64,000 nucleotides of DNA, taken from contig WFMF01000438.1 of assembly GCA_011033025.1 (NCBI GenBank), positions 89,258 to 153,257 of the forward strand, written 5' to 3'. The position numbers were made by a program, and so were the translations under genes. The DNA is from Beroe forskalii. Its lineage: Eukaryota > Ctenophora > Nuda > Beroida > Beroidae. The notes beneath the pieces are model-generated. The model ran no database searches, was not told the DNA's origin, and saw only the letters and a program-made list of their open reading frames with translations. Each line of letters starts with the position of its first letter. The stretch's first letter is position 1. Of the stretch, positions 1 to 12,840 are shown piece after piece.

Positions 1-578
1 AAATGGAAAATTTGACCATTGAGCCAAGTATTTCAATGGAATACTATTTCAATTTTGCTATTTCATAATTTTAATTGCAATAATGGCAATCATAGAGCTG
101 ATCCCAGGGTTTAGATGGGGGATTCCCATTGGCCATCAACGCATGAATCGTCCGGTAAGTGGATTATGATTGTAACTTTGAGATAATTAGGCCAGCATTC
201 CAATCGTGGGAGATTTTCAATCCCACCAGTTCTGAGGAAATCCGAGGAATTTTCAGAAAGCTGCACGGAAAATTCCCAGACAGTTTAACATAACCTGACT
301 TTCCATGAAATAATATAACCACTACCCAATGCTTACAATAATAATAAAATGACAACGCCCGCCTACCTAAATCCTGGGATATCCCAGCCAATTACAAGTT
401 AAACTGTAAACGTCAAGAATAAAATACAGAGAGGGTTATTAAGACTTAAGAAACTTGCAGATAAATATGCGTCCTGCGCACTATTCGCCAGGCTCTAAGC
501 TCCATTTACCCCGTAACACGTCACATGTGAGTGATTCAGAACCATTCACTGACCGAGAACCATTGGTTCAGAACCATT
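1..578. other. AT-rich intergenic DNA
   Basis: No convincing coding signal on either strand. Short ORFs here have no recognisable composition or motif. The right end carries several AGAACCATT words leading into the palindrome at 579-609. Confidence 0.5.
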
Positions 579-609
579 AACCAGCCAGAACCATTGGTTC
601 TGGCTGGTT
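579..609. repeat. Near-perfect 31-bp palindrome
   Basis: Two 15-bp arms beginning AACCAGCCAGAACCA are perfectly inverted around a single central T. The words AGAACCATT and TGGTTCTGGC recur in the surrounding 100 bp, so this is the best-preserved part of a small family of inverted words. A strong cruciform or hairpin is possible; no function is evident. Confidence 0.7.
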
Positions 610-899
610 CTATCGCTAGCGAATGGTTCTGGCTGTTTCAATTACATATTGAAACCCTTGTTCTTTTACTGATGTGAACACTATTTGACGCGCATTGAAT
701 ATGTTCCAACTCATCAGTAATCACTCTTCTAAACACAATGCACCACCCCTTATTTACGTATTATTGACCTAAAACCACTAAACTGCCCGATTAGAACCAT
801 TTCTATTCCACTGTACCAGCCACTACCATTTACAAACCTACAGCCAAACAGTTAGCACCCATGACTCCCAAGAGGTTGAATATATTCCAGTATTCCCTG

Positions 900-1143
900 A
901 CACCTCATAAGTCTCATGTGAACCCCATGTGTCCACCTATGACCCTCATAAGTCCTATGTGACCCCCCTGTGACCCTCTTGCGACCCTCATATGTCCCAT
1001 GTGACCCTCATAAGTCCCATGTGACCCTCCTGTGACCCTCCTAAGTCCCATGTGACCCTCTTGTGACCCTCATATGTCCCATGTGACCCTCATAAGTCCC
1101 ATATGACCCCCTTGTGACCCTCATAAGTCCCATGTGACCCTCC
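900..1143. repeat. Minisatellite, CCTCATAAGTCCCATGTGAC units
   Basis: Imperfect tandem units of about 15-32 bp built from CCTCATAAGTCCCATGTGA and CCTCCTGTGAC. The related array in the second copy of the larger duplication covers about 1670-1893. Open reading frames across it are by-products of the repeat and not genes. Confidence 0.8.
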
Positions 1144-1221
1144 TATTACAATACACACCCCAGGTACCCTCAATAATAACCCTGATTTGCATTGCAAAAC
1201 ACCACATACAAAGCGACCTGC

Positions 1222-1345
1222 GTTACCATGGCAACCGCGTGACGCGCTAATCTCTGCCTCCCTATTGGTGGATTGGTGTCACGTGACGCGCAATTCTCTG
1301 TTCTCCCATTGGTCGGTTGGTTTGATCACATGACCGGCTATTTCA
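1222..1345. promoter_or_regulatory. Promoter-like motif cluster (X-box, CCAAT, E-box)
   Basis: Within about 120 bp: GTTACCATGGCAAC at 1222-1235 (fits the RFX X-box half-site pair), inverted CCAAT boxes (ATTGG) near 1264, 1272 and 1308, GTCACGTGAC at 1278-1287, and TCACATGA near 1326. A TGACGTCA lies near 1452. This density of palindromic factor sites resembles a promoter or enhancer. No gene is attached to it within view, so the role is inferred. Confidence 0.4.
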
Positions 1346-1464
1346 ATGACGATTCCCCAGTACTGGAAATCAGCGATTTATAATGAGGTGTATGATCTGT
1401 TATATGAATTGGTTTTGTGTGAGTTGAAGAGGTGCATTTCGGAGTTGAGAGTGACGTCATTATT

Positions 1465-2217
1465 ATGTTCCAACTCATCAGTAATCACTCTTCTAAACAC
1501 AATGCACCACCCCTTATTTACGTATTATTGACCTAAAACCACTAAACTGCCCGATTAGAACCATTTCTATTCCACTGTACCAGCCACTACCATTTACAAA
1601 CCTACAGCCAAACAGTTAGCACCCATGACTCCCAAGAGGTTGAATATATTCCAGTATTCCCTGACACCTCATAAGTCTCATGTGAACCCCATGTCCACCT
1701 ATGACCCTCATAAGTCCTATATGACCCCCTGTGACCCTCTTGCGACCCTCATATGTTCCATGTGACCCCTCATAAGTCCCATGTGACCCTCCTGTGACCC
1801 TCATGTGACCCTCCTGTGACCCTCATATGTCCCATGTGACCCTCATAAGTCCCATATGACCCCCTTGTGACCCTCATAAGTCCCATGTGACCCTCCTCTA
1901 TTACAATACACACCCCAGGTACCCTCAATAATAACCCTGATTTGCATTGCAAAACACCACATACAAAGCGACCTGCGTTACCATGGCGACCGCGTGACGC
2001 GCTAATCTAAGCTCTCCGAATGGTGGATTGGTATCACGTGACACGCTAAACACTGCTCTCCTATTGGTTAGTTGGTTTGATCACGTGACTGGCTATTTCA
2101 ATGACGATTCCCCAGTACTGGAAATCAGCGATTTATAATGAGGTGTATGATCTGTTATAAGAATTGGTTTTGTGTGAGTTGAAGAGGGGCATTTCGGAGT
2201 TGAGAGTGACGTCATTA
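1465..2217. repeat. Tandem duplication, copy 2 (about 753 bp)
   Basis: Direct repeat of 701-1464 in the same order and orientation. It differs by substitutions, by fewer internal minisatellite units, by X-box GTTACCATGGCGAC instead of GTTACCATGGCAAC, and by a TCACGTGA at 2081 where copy 1 has TCACATGA. The following DNA is unrelated to the unit, so the array has two copies. Confidence 0.85.
1670..1893. repeat. Minisatellite, second copy
   Basis: Same unit family as 900-1143, carried in the second large tandem copy, with a different number and order of units. Confidence 0.8.
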
Positions 2218-3221
2218 TCAGGGCTTTGAGTGGTGAATTGATGAGGTCATGCTGTATTTGGAGCTAAATGAAGTGGTATTGTGTGTTAAATGGCTAAATG
2301 GTGTGTAGCTTGTGTATACACACGCCGCATTGGCTCTATACACCGCTAGTAAACTAGTAAAGTAGTAATAGGAAGACCCTCGATAATAGAGTAAAATGGA
2401 GCACCCTCGATAATAGAACTTATTCTTAGCGATTGAAAGGGTGTGTAGTAGCTTATTAGTAAATAATAACACTAATAATTGTCCCAATAATAGCAGTAAT
2501 AGTAGTAATAATACTTAGTAGTAATAGAAGTAATTAAAGGAGTCAGACATAAAGATAACTTTGCAAAGCTGGATGTCTAAATAATATGATAAAATATATG
2601 CTATGGATGGAACTCATGACCTTTCGTGTACTGGACAAAACATCGGACAATATAACGGACACCGGAGGGCTCATCATAATTCTCATATATTGTCAGTGTA
2701 AATAGGTAGCATTGATGGCGTACGATTCATTATTAACGAATAACAGTCCCATTATTATCATCGTATAAAAGTCTCATTACAGTACTGCCCACTGGGCCAG
2801 GGTATAGTAATTGGGCGTGTTCGCACACTCCTGTATTGAATATGGTGTTCAGCTATTATACAATAAGGTTACCGCACTACAATGAAGACTGAAGAGCCTA
2901 CACTTTGATCTGTGAAGCCAGGAGTAGACTTTGATTGTGAATATAGATGAGGACCACAGGTGAGTTCCAAATGTCTGCTTGGTGGTATCAGAACTGGAGT
3001 GCCAATCAATCAATCAAATGAAATCGCTGAAATAACTGGTCGAAAATAGCAACTGGTAAAGTCAGCGATCTAAGGGTGGGGTACATAATCAAATTGTTGG
3101 GCTTACTTACTGGAACTGGATATATTGAAGTGACAGAGAAGATAAACTAAAGCCAAATAAACTACAACATCAGACATACACACAAATAGTACATACCACA
3201 AGTAATGGATTCCTGGGAAGG
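2218..3221. other. Intergenic, simple repeats
   Basis: AT-rich DNA. The word ACCCTCGATAATAGA occurs at 2376 and 2403, and an AGTAGTAATA microsatellite lies around 2490-2525. I see no coding region. Confidence 0.5.
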
Positions 3222-3279
3222 GTTACCATGGTAACGCCTCCTCCTCTGATTGGCTGGATGGGGTGGTTACCATGGCAAC
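3222..3279. promoter_or_regulatory. Pair of X-box palindromes
   Basis: GTTACCATGGTAAC (3222-3235) and GTTACCATGGCAAC (3266-3279) lie 44 bp apart with an inverted CCAAT (GATTGGCTGG) between them. Both fit the RFX X-box pattern GTNRCC-spacer-RGYAAC. Regulatory use is inferred. Confidence 0.45.
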
Positions 3280-4455
3280 GCTTCACTACTTCTCGTTTTG
3301 TGAAGGAGCATGCGGGCATATCATTTAATATAATGTTTGAAATGGTGTGACAGTGTGTCCAAAGTGATTTGTAGGACATGCCTCACACATTGTACTGTGG
3401 TAAATGTGTAAAGTGTCGGTACATCGTCCGATTAATGATAGGAAGAAGAGATCGTAGTAGGAGAAAAGTAGAATAGTAGACGAAAAGAAGAGTGGCAATG
3501 CGCATAACCACGTGCAAAATATCCATCAGAAAATAGAAATTGAACGGACATTCTGCTCTTCAGGATACACTGAATCAGAAAGTACGCCAGCAAAAACCAA
3601 TGTATCTAGCAAGTATCCAATCATTGCACCTTTTGAGTACGGTTGTTGGCGAGCAAAACATCCAAAACCCTCTGAAGATGAACCATGAGCAGAGGAGCAA
3701 GCAAAAGAGCAGGACTCAAAGAGAGCAGGAGAGCAAGAGAGCAAGCAATGCGAGCAGGAGAGGCTGTAGAGCAAACAGAGAATGGAGCTAAGCAAAGAAA
3801 GACAGTGAATGATGTATATATACGATGAGAAAGCAACAAGCTCAAGCCTTGCGCGCTAAGGCTGGTAGTGTGACGTCATCAACACCCCACATATACCCTT
3901 GATAATGACGTCATCATCTTCCGTCATTTCTTCATACTCAGACTCTCGGAGGGTCTTAATACCATTGATTAAACCGAGGACTGTACATCATGAAATGTAC
4001 ACTGTAAACTGCCAGCGTGTGTTCTCATAATATGTTGTACTCGGTTTACTGTAGCTATATCACTGCTTCTTATCAGCTGATTGGATCTCAGTTTATATCA
4101 TGTTTTAATTCTGAATAACATCGAGTTTGAAATTTTATGTGATCGAATCCCGTGAATCTGGGGAATCCTTAGAACTTTTAGAATTTCTGCTTTAGGTGCA
4201 TTGAGATAACACTTTGTAGTTCACTGAACCCGATGATTGAAGCTTTGACATTTTGAGATCTCACAACTCCATTTCTAAGCTGTGTACAGTTCTAAAGTTC
4301 TGCTAATAAGAATTAGAGATGCTAATGTTATAAGCGTCTCTAGACGTTTATGACTGCTTATCAGAGGCTCGACTAGACGAATCATTTGTCAAAGAGCTGC
4401 CACAGCTGACAACCGCAGACGATTGACGGCGCATGATGGGCGTCAGATCTCACTG

Positions 4456-5003
4456 GTCACATGACAACCGCCCACGTGCAAAGTCACGTGACAACCGGCC
4501 ACGTGACAGCACCCACGTGATCTCGCGCCAAATCATGGTACTACACCCACACACGATCAAGCGTCTGTTTACATCAAAACATGGCACATTTTGAAGCTTT
4601 ATCTACGCCAAAGATTGACAACTCACTGAATGATAAATGAGACTGGATTCGACATCGCGACCAAATGGTTGACAGATTATAATCAGAAATATGTCAATTG
4701 AAAATGACAAGACATATTCATGAAGAACTAATAATTTTCAACGATCGGGTTTGATTGTTTTTGATTACAAAATTTACTCTATCATCTAAACTTTTAAATG
4801 CAAATTTCATTAATTAAATCCTAACTGTAACAGCGCATAAATCATGGAAACTTACGCAAATAAGCTCCAAGTACAGAGGTACAGTAGCACAAGAGCAACT
4901 GGTTTGTTGAATCCAAATTCAGAAGACTATGACAACACACCGTGGTTCAAACACATTCTAAAACGATACAAATATTCACCATGTTCGTTTAAATTGTGAA
5001 AGA
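4456..5003. repeat. Tandem duplication with E-box array, copy 1
   Basis: Begins with GTCACATGACAACCGCCCAC. The first 90 bp hold CACGTG cores near 4472, 4485, 4500 and 4513, followed by about 450 bp of AT-rich sequence that is repeated in 5004-5553. Confidence 0.8.
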
Positions 5004-5553
5004 GTCACATGACAACCGCCCACGTGCACAGTCACATGACAACCGCCCACGTGCAAAGTCACGTGACAACGTTCACGTGGTCTCGCGCCAAATCATGGTA
5101 CTACACCCACACACAAGATCAAGCGTCTGTTTACATCAAAACATGGCACATTTTGAAGCTTTATCTACGCCAAAGATTGACAAACTACTGAATGATAAAT
5201 GAGACTGGATGCGATATCGAGACCAAATGGTTGACAGATTATAATCAGAAATATGTCAATTGAGAATGACAAGACATATTCATGAGGAACTAATAATTTT
5301 TAACGATCGGGTTTAATTGTTTTTGATTACGAAATTCACTCCATTATTTAAACAAATTTTATTAATTCAATAATCCTAACAGTTACAGCTCATAAATCAT
5401 AGAAACTTACACAGTAAGCCCCAAATATGAAGGAGCAAGAGCAACAACTGATTTGTTGAATCCAAATTCAGAAGACTAGCACAAGAAACCGTGGTTCAAA
5501 CACATTCTAAAACGATACAAATATTCACCATGTTCGTTTAAATTATGAAGTAA
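5004..5553. repeat. Tandem duplication with E-box array, copy 2
   Basis: Same sequence as 4456-5003 with scattered substitutions and small indels. It gains one extra 27-bp unit of the GTCACATGACAACCGCCCAC word at its start and keeps GTCACGTGAC at 5058-5067. The 60-75 residue ORFs over this block follow the repeat and are unlikely to be genes. Confidence 0.8.
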
Positions 5554-8500
5554 AAGAGTCGGAGCAGAGTGCCACGGCTATGTCGCGAGAATGATGGTGC
5601 CTGCCCCATAACCGCTATCCAATTAGCTAATTGGCCAATTAGTTAAAGGCCAATTAGTGAGAATGTTCTACGACATCAATAATGACGAACAAATGACGAA
5701 AAATATTCGTTTTACTCCTCAGTTTGGATATTTATGCAAATAGCGTCAAGTTTATTACAAAATCTAAATGCTCCTAAATTATTTCCTGATCCTACTGCTC
5801 TACTCAGAATTTGAGTAGGAGACAATAAGGAATGATGATAATGTGCAAGTTGAAATAGTTCTAAATGTGACTTCCGTCTAAATGGTGCCAGGTCTATTTA
5901 TGCGATTAGTTAATAAAATGCTGACATCATGTTATTTATTTGTCGCGGCATCCATTAACTACTTATACCATCGCAAGCTCTAAATGTTCAGTAATCTCTC
6001 CGATTAGACCCGAATAAACTAAGGATTTTCCATCTAAAATTGGCATACCCTGGTCAAACAATAATCGTAAGATTTGTTCAAGGTGTTGGCAACAGTCACA
6101 CCCTAGAGAATCCGGGGTACAACGAACTATCCGAAACGAGTGAGAAACAATGTATAAAATAACGCATCGAACAGCCTATTTGCTGTTTATCTACAGCTTA
6201 AAATCCATCCCAGTCCCCTTAGATTGATTCGAACTAATATCATTCTAATCTTAACGCGAGGCCATATTGTGTAATATCTCAATATGGTGATATGATTGGA
6301 TTTGTTTAAAACCTTACAACTATACTTTGTTGAGAGATCTCACACAGGAACAGTGCAATTAATAAGCAAGCGTCGCCAGGTATTGCCTTAATTTTCACAT
6401 AATATATGAGCAGCATAGGACAGTAAGTGAGGGGGTGAGGGACTTGAGGGAGTAAACGAGTGAGTGAGTGAATAAACGAGTGAGTGTGGAAGAGGGTAGT
6501 GAGTGAATGAGTTATCGGTAAAACTTACCTTTTCTTTCTTAGAAGAGTCATCACGACGCATACCTATTATAACTCCTGTACAACACAGTGATAAGAGAAC
6601 TAGGTTGAAACTTGAAAACGGAAAATAGATCGACAATCACGCTCAAATTTATTAAAGTCCTGAAACAATCAAACACTTGATTTCTAGGCGTTATAAATTG
6701 CATTAATAACTGGTTAAGTGGCGGTAAAATTTAAATCTAATACACACGAAGTTGAAATTAAATACATCAACTGAATTAGCCATCATTAGCTCTGCAATAT
6801 CAATAACGAAATGTACAATCAGTGCACAAAATAATATACTAATGGAACGGTAGGACAGGACGTGTATACCATACCTAACTGTTAATAAATTATTTAAAGT
6901 ATATATTTTATATAGTTTAATAACTTAATAAATGGTGAAAATATTAGATTATTAAATCTGTCAAACCAGGCGTATTCTCGGGTATTTCAATACTTGAATC
7001 TTACGCAACTAAAGCTTCAGAAGGATTTCTTCTCCAACGGACATTAGTAACGAGTTAACAAGAATGTATCACTCGATGCACTCAGTCGGTGTTGCAATAT
7101 TCTCAAGAAAAGTGGTGACGATCGAAAGGACTTATTCTGAATCCTTTTGTCAAAATCAGGCACTATTCTTGAGAAAGTGACTAACAAAAAGGTCATCAGA
7201 CAAACAATAATATGTTCACCAAGCCATGAGAATTATAACATGACACACAATGCCAACACAAACCAGTCAAATAGCTCTCAATCCTCAAATCATAGAGATC
7301 ACTGGGCTCAGAACACTCATCTAACTTGTAACGCCAAATTGCATCATTACATCATATTAGACCGCGCGCGCGAAAATAATAGGTGGTTCAACGTCATCAA
7401 CTTACTACGTTACGCTAAGATAATGACCTCATCTACTCATCTATTCCTAGAGTGAGCACATTATGAATGAATTGTGTGGTGCTAATAAGTTAATTAGATT
7501 GATTAGGCAACTTGATACCAATTCGTTTTAAATTAGGTACGTTTCATTAGACCAAATCGAACTCTCCTCCCTCTCTCTCCTCCCTCCCTCCCTCTCTCTC
7601 TAGTCTCTATACAATTCGTTTAGACTCGATGCAATGATTCGTAGTACTATACACAGAGCCTCATGGGAATGCTTCAAGCTACATGAGTACATGAGAATAC
7701 CTTCAAATCTGTTCTAATAAATCTTAGGAATAGAGAACCCCCGATGTTATAGTTTGAGGAACCAAACCAGTAGAGCAGTAGGCAAAGGTATTTTGAGAAT
7801 TAAGCGTTTCATCAAAATGTCAGAGACTGTCTGAGGTTTACCCAACTGAAATGTCAAAAAGAGATAAAATGGAAGCTTGTACGAGGGTTCTAGGCTGATT
7901 TGAAGTGAATGAGTTGAAGATAGGTAGGTATAGACTATAGAATTGAGCGTTTTATGCACACAATGCCGCATGCCCAAATGAATGGTTCTAAATAGGTATG
8001 AAACAAGGTAAACTATGGAAAGTATGAACAAAGTATGAAAGCCTGTACTCACTCGAAGTGGATGGAAGGAAGTATTGACTGTGTATGATAATTAAGTCGT
8101 GTGGCATGAAATGCCGGGAATTTGGCAGCAGACCAATTACATACAGCTTCATACAAACTAGAAGGGTGTGAACTGTGACGTGCGTAAGGTTGCCTATACC
8201 CTACTCGAAGTGGGAATAGTTTGGCAGCTTAATTATATTCAGCTGTAGAAATTCACTTGGTTTATATTTCTTCAGAATTTTAGAGCTTAAAAGTCTAAGA
8301 AATGATTCCACGTCGGTTGTAAATTTACGGGTTATGCTCTTAGGAAAGTAGGAAACTAGGAAAGCGTTCATAACTAAGTTATACTGCTTAAGCTTATTTC
8401 TATCTATAATCCACAGTACAAAAGTGCTGTAGGTACTCTAATCAGCCATGCGAAAATGGAATAATTGCCATTTCAACGAAAAATTCTATTCATAGTCACG

Positions 8501-11500
8501 ATAATTGGTTGAACAAACTCAAAATTCAAAAAAATTAGAACATGTTAAGGGTGAATTTATTAACGTACCTGGAACGTTTTGGATAATCGGAAGACCCTGC
8601 AATTCTGATTGTAGAGGACTGTAATCAGGAATGACAAATCCTAAAATTTAGCTGATAAATTTGAATGAGATAGAAAATATAGAGAAGGAATCATGCAAAA
8701 AACAATGAAGATTCAAGATTTTTCTGACGAAATCGGGCACAAAAGTACAAAAATCGGCCGGGGACACAAAATACAAGAAAGAGAAAAGTAGTTGAACATG
8801 ATGTAGAAATACAAGACAAACAAACTAATGATTTATAAGGGAGTTATCATTACTTATACCACACGACCAAACTCATTCAAAATAATTCAAATGAAATTAT
8901 ATACATACCAACTATACAATGAAATGCTAACCTTACGGCTATTATCATAGAAGATGGTAGAATTGAGAAGGTAAATTATTGAATTCAGTAAATTAAATTG
9001 AAATTCGATCAAACACTACTCTATCAACGAAGGTTCTTAAGTACTGATCAGGGATTTGTTGATTAACTTCAACTTATTTATCTCTTCAAATTAATATTTC
9101 ATATCAAAAAGGAGCTAACTAACTTGGCAAACCCTCAAATAATCAAATGTGGAATGCGTGATCTTAGCAGAAGAGTTCATCCATGACACAATGCAGTTTC
9201 CCACTTCTAAGGCTCAAAAATTAAATTGCCTTCCAAATTGGAATAAGAATAAGATCGTACAATTCACCAATGATCGGGTCAGATAGGAATAAAAAACCGA
9301 AAGAGAAAATGAAAAAAAGATATGACATGATTGCCCTAAATAACATCAAACGTTCAGAAGCTAAATGAACTCGACTGAGAAACAGTGCTAAAGGTTAAAT
9401 TTCAGAAATCTAAAAGTTCTAACCATTTCCAAACAGTCTCATGACGATCAAACTTATTTTAAGAGACATGTCCCACCCTTTCTAACATGCTCGTAAGATG
9501 TAATTACTTAATTAGCTACTTCAGTAGTTCGACCCTGTAGGCATATTTTCATATGGAAGGGAGAATATGTTACCTTCCCCGCCTGTAATCAAATGATTGG
9601 AAACCACCAAGGGCGGAAATGGGCAACAAAATGATGATTTAACTTCATTAGGGATTAAATTAATTTAATGGACCCAATTATGCATGCAATTAAAACAATT
9701 AACGGGGCGATCGCAGTCTAGTGTAGTAGGTAGTGTAGACTGACGCCCAATATCTGATTGAAAGCTAATTAAATCCTATTTAAACACTTATTGAGAATTG
9801 AGACATGCAGCCCACGGGCAATTAACGATTCTAATCTCATTCAGACCTTCAAAAGAACAAAGCGTCAACGAAAGAACTAAAGATTGGAACGTTTTGAGCT
9901 AATCCCAGATATAACTACAGAAGTTTAAGTACTTAAGTAGGTAGGTGACCTCATGATAGATAGGTAGGTAGGTGTAGTACCCTATACACTTATACACAAT
10001 CCTCATCAAACAAAAACCAAAGACAAAGACATCATGACATGAAGTATGATACGCCAAACTATACATTATAAGATATCATGTAGGTACACAGTACAGTACC
10101 TAGATACAATCTGATGCATCTGTCTATACACTACCCAAACAACAAAGCAAAACGTGTAGAGCATCAACAAAACACTGACGATGGCCTGATGACTTTCAAT
10201 AAATGTATCTTCCCACAACAGATATCTAGAGCTATTAGGGCCAGGGTAAAAGTGGAAGAGTAAAAGGGCGAGAAGATTGCATGCCAATGTGCGAGGTTGA
10301 ACATGTTAAAATGGCCCATGATTCAATGCATGCATAGAGTAATGGTGGATCTTGGAGTGATGTCAAGTCAATATAGGTGATTGCTGCTATTTCTCATTAC
10401 AATTTACTAGATTGTAGTAGGCTGGGCAGGCCCTGCGACCAGTTATTCCATATATGGTAAAGAGTCATCAATCTATTAGTTTGATATCATTTGCAGACGA
10501 TCACAGCTTCTACCTTTGGTAGGTACTTTGGTACGTCACAAAAACAATCATAGCAATTCGAAGTCTAGCACTGTAAAAAAGTCCAGCTCTGATTAATACA
10601 TTGTCACTGTCAATTGCCAGGTTTCACAACACTTTAATGAGACACACGAGCTGATTGTAAATTAAACACATCCAAATTCCAAAATGTGGGAAAGAATCTG
10701 AAAAAGTGAAAGTAGAAACCTACCTAAATCTCCGAAAGCAGGACCGTACACAAAACGGAAGAAAAAAGAACAAAATACACGAATAATGAGCTCATCTGAA
10801 AACGGCGCCAAATCCATGTTCAATAACACCTGAATCAGGGTAGATTGCATGTAACGCGCGCGCGCCTTGCGCGTCCCTTGTGTGTACTTTACTTCAGGAA
10901 TGTTCGCTCGAATGTATTCGTGTAGGTATATGTATCGCATTTCTCTTCCTATGCGTTTATGTTTCGTCGCGGCCTTTCAACTTTGCGTTTATGTTCCGTT
11001 TCTCTCGGTTTATATTCTTTTTCCCTGCTTTTTGATTTTCGAACTATGTACCGATTGACTTTGAGCCTTTGCTTTTATAGCCAAGAATTTATCAAATTTT
11101 ATTCAGTCTCGTTCTGTGCATTCTGAACTTAATGAGAGTATCTTAAGATCTTGTCGTAACTTTGCATTTGCCTACTAGTTTGGATGGAAAACACTTGACT
11201 GACGGCAAAATGACACGCAGATAGTTTGACAAGGAAGTATGATATGAAAAGATAGAAGAGCGAAGAAAATAAGAAAAAGGATGTCATGTGAGTAGTGGCT
11301 ATTCATGAATTAGTTAGGTACCTAATGAGTGAAAGTGTAGTGATACTGATCATTAATTGGGACGTATCTTGAGGCTGGCAATAACTCACTTTCAGCCTCA
11401 TTAACTTCTAAATTATCCGCCTAATCATCAAATAATTTATGTTGGGAGAATTTATGAAGGGATGAGTCTATCAAAACGATACCAGTCATGTCGCCTCAAT

Positions 11501-11527
11501 ATTGAAATTAACCCATAATTATAGTTT

Positions 11528-11760
11528 GCTACTCTGATTAAACACTGGTTTGCTATTCTAATTAAACACTAGTTTGCTTCTTTAATTAGGCAATTAATTA
11601 ATCGTTTGAATGTTGCCTCTCCCTGAGAGATAGGCGGAACAGGCTATCCGTCCTCACTGCTTAAATGGAAGCATTGGACACAGAAATTAACCCATAATTA
11701 AAATTAACCCATGATTAAACACTAGTTTGCTACTCCAATTAAGTTAATTAAACGCTTACT
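11528..11760. repeat. Dispersed ATTAAACACTAGTTTGCT words
   Basis: At least three copies of a word close to ATTAAACACTAGTTTGCT are spaced irregularly, with GTTAATTA-rich linkers. It resembles a degenerate minisatellite. Confidence 0.5.
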
Positions 11761-11879
11761 CACCTTGAGAGAGTCGAAGCAGGCGGTAACATGTCCATTC
11801 TCGATTGAGACATGGGAGGGCGGGTGAGCATAGCGACACTCATCTGCCTCCCTCGAACACTTGCCTCTTTGGAACTCCC

Positions 11880-12010
11880 TGCAAACCTGGGGGAGGTGGT
11901 GTTAGGGAGGCAAGGGAGGGGTTAGAAGGGGTGGGGGTGGGGAGACATGGGAGGGAGGGTGAGTAGACTGTAAAGGGTTAGAGGAGGGGTTAGGAGAGGT
12001 GAATTTAGCG
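11880..12010. repeat. G-rich, GGGAGG-type low-complexity DNA
   Basis: The + strand is dense in GGGAGG, GGGTGG and GTTAGGGAGG words, with many runs of three or more G. It could form G-quadruplexes on the + strand. Confidence 0.5.
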
Positions 12011-12639
12011 GTAACGGGAGAGCCGACAAAAGGGGTCAGAAGAGTAGAGTGGAATCATGGATAAGAAGGCTAGGAGAGGGGTTAAGAAATTATGAGAGTA
12101 GATTTGTCTTTTGAGTGGTGAGCGGTTGGAGTTAGAGGATGCTACTATGCTGATTATGGTACTGACTACTGACTCATCGTGTACTCTTAATTAGCACATA
12201 CCAAGTCTAAGGAGTGAGCTGCCACCGGCCCAGAAGTGGTTTAGCCAGAGCCCAGGTAAATTAGACGCAAATCACTCGTACATTACATGGAGAAGAGGCT
12301 CTAGAGGGTGTATTTACTCCCTAATTCTATTTATAGCGCTAAGAAGTCTAGAGGAGGAGCAGAGGGTTAAAGCTCTGTAATTACACGGAATCCTGTGTGG
12401 TTATACCCCCAAATCCTTGGTAATTACATCCCCAGGGCGCTTTACACACCGTGCCAATTGTTAGAGGATCCCTTGTTTGAGGGGTGTAATATGGCTACTT
12501 ATTTCAAGGGCTCATATTATGTTAATTACAGGTTCTAGCCAGCTGCTGTTGTATGGTGATTAGCTACACTCAGACAATACTCTCTTTCTCAAGTTCTCAA
12601 TGATCTCTTTCTCAGATCTCTTCCTCTTTATTAACCAGA

Positions 12640-12840
12640 ATTATACACACGCTCTCAGAGTCTCCCTTCCTTACTTCCTACAATCACACACATACAAACA
12701 ATCACTCTTACAAACAAACTCACTCTCACTAACACAAGCAAACCACCACCACTTTACACACACAAACACACTTACTAACACACTCTCACTAACACACTCT
12801 CGCAACCACACTAACACACGCTTTACACACACCCACACAA
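12640..12840. repeat. CA/CT-rich simple repeat
   Basis: Words such as ACACACTCTCACTAACAC recur imperfectly, giving a Ser/Thr/Leu-rich ORF on the + strand that is a by-product of the repeat. Confidence 0.65.

Larger units (their letters stand above)
701..1464. repeat. Tandem duplication, copy 1 (about 764 bp)
   Basis: Starts with ATGTTCCAACTCATCAGTAA and ends at GAGTGACGTCATTAT, where the second copy begins directly. It holds, in order, a unique 5' part, a minisatellite of CATAAGTCCCATGTGACC-like units, an X-box-like GTTACCATGGCAAC, CCAAT boxes read as ATTGG, a GTCACGTGAC E-box and a TGACGTCA CRE-like site. Near-identity to copy 2 suggests a recent event or homogenisation. Confidence 0.85.

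Noticed and set aside
3540-3791. Overlapping ORFs on both strands with Ser/Leu- or Arg/Glu-rich products
   Set aside because: They follow a purine-rich AGCAGGAGAGCAAG low-complexity stretch, with open frames on both strands, so they are composition artefacts.
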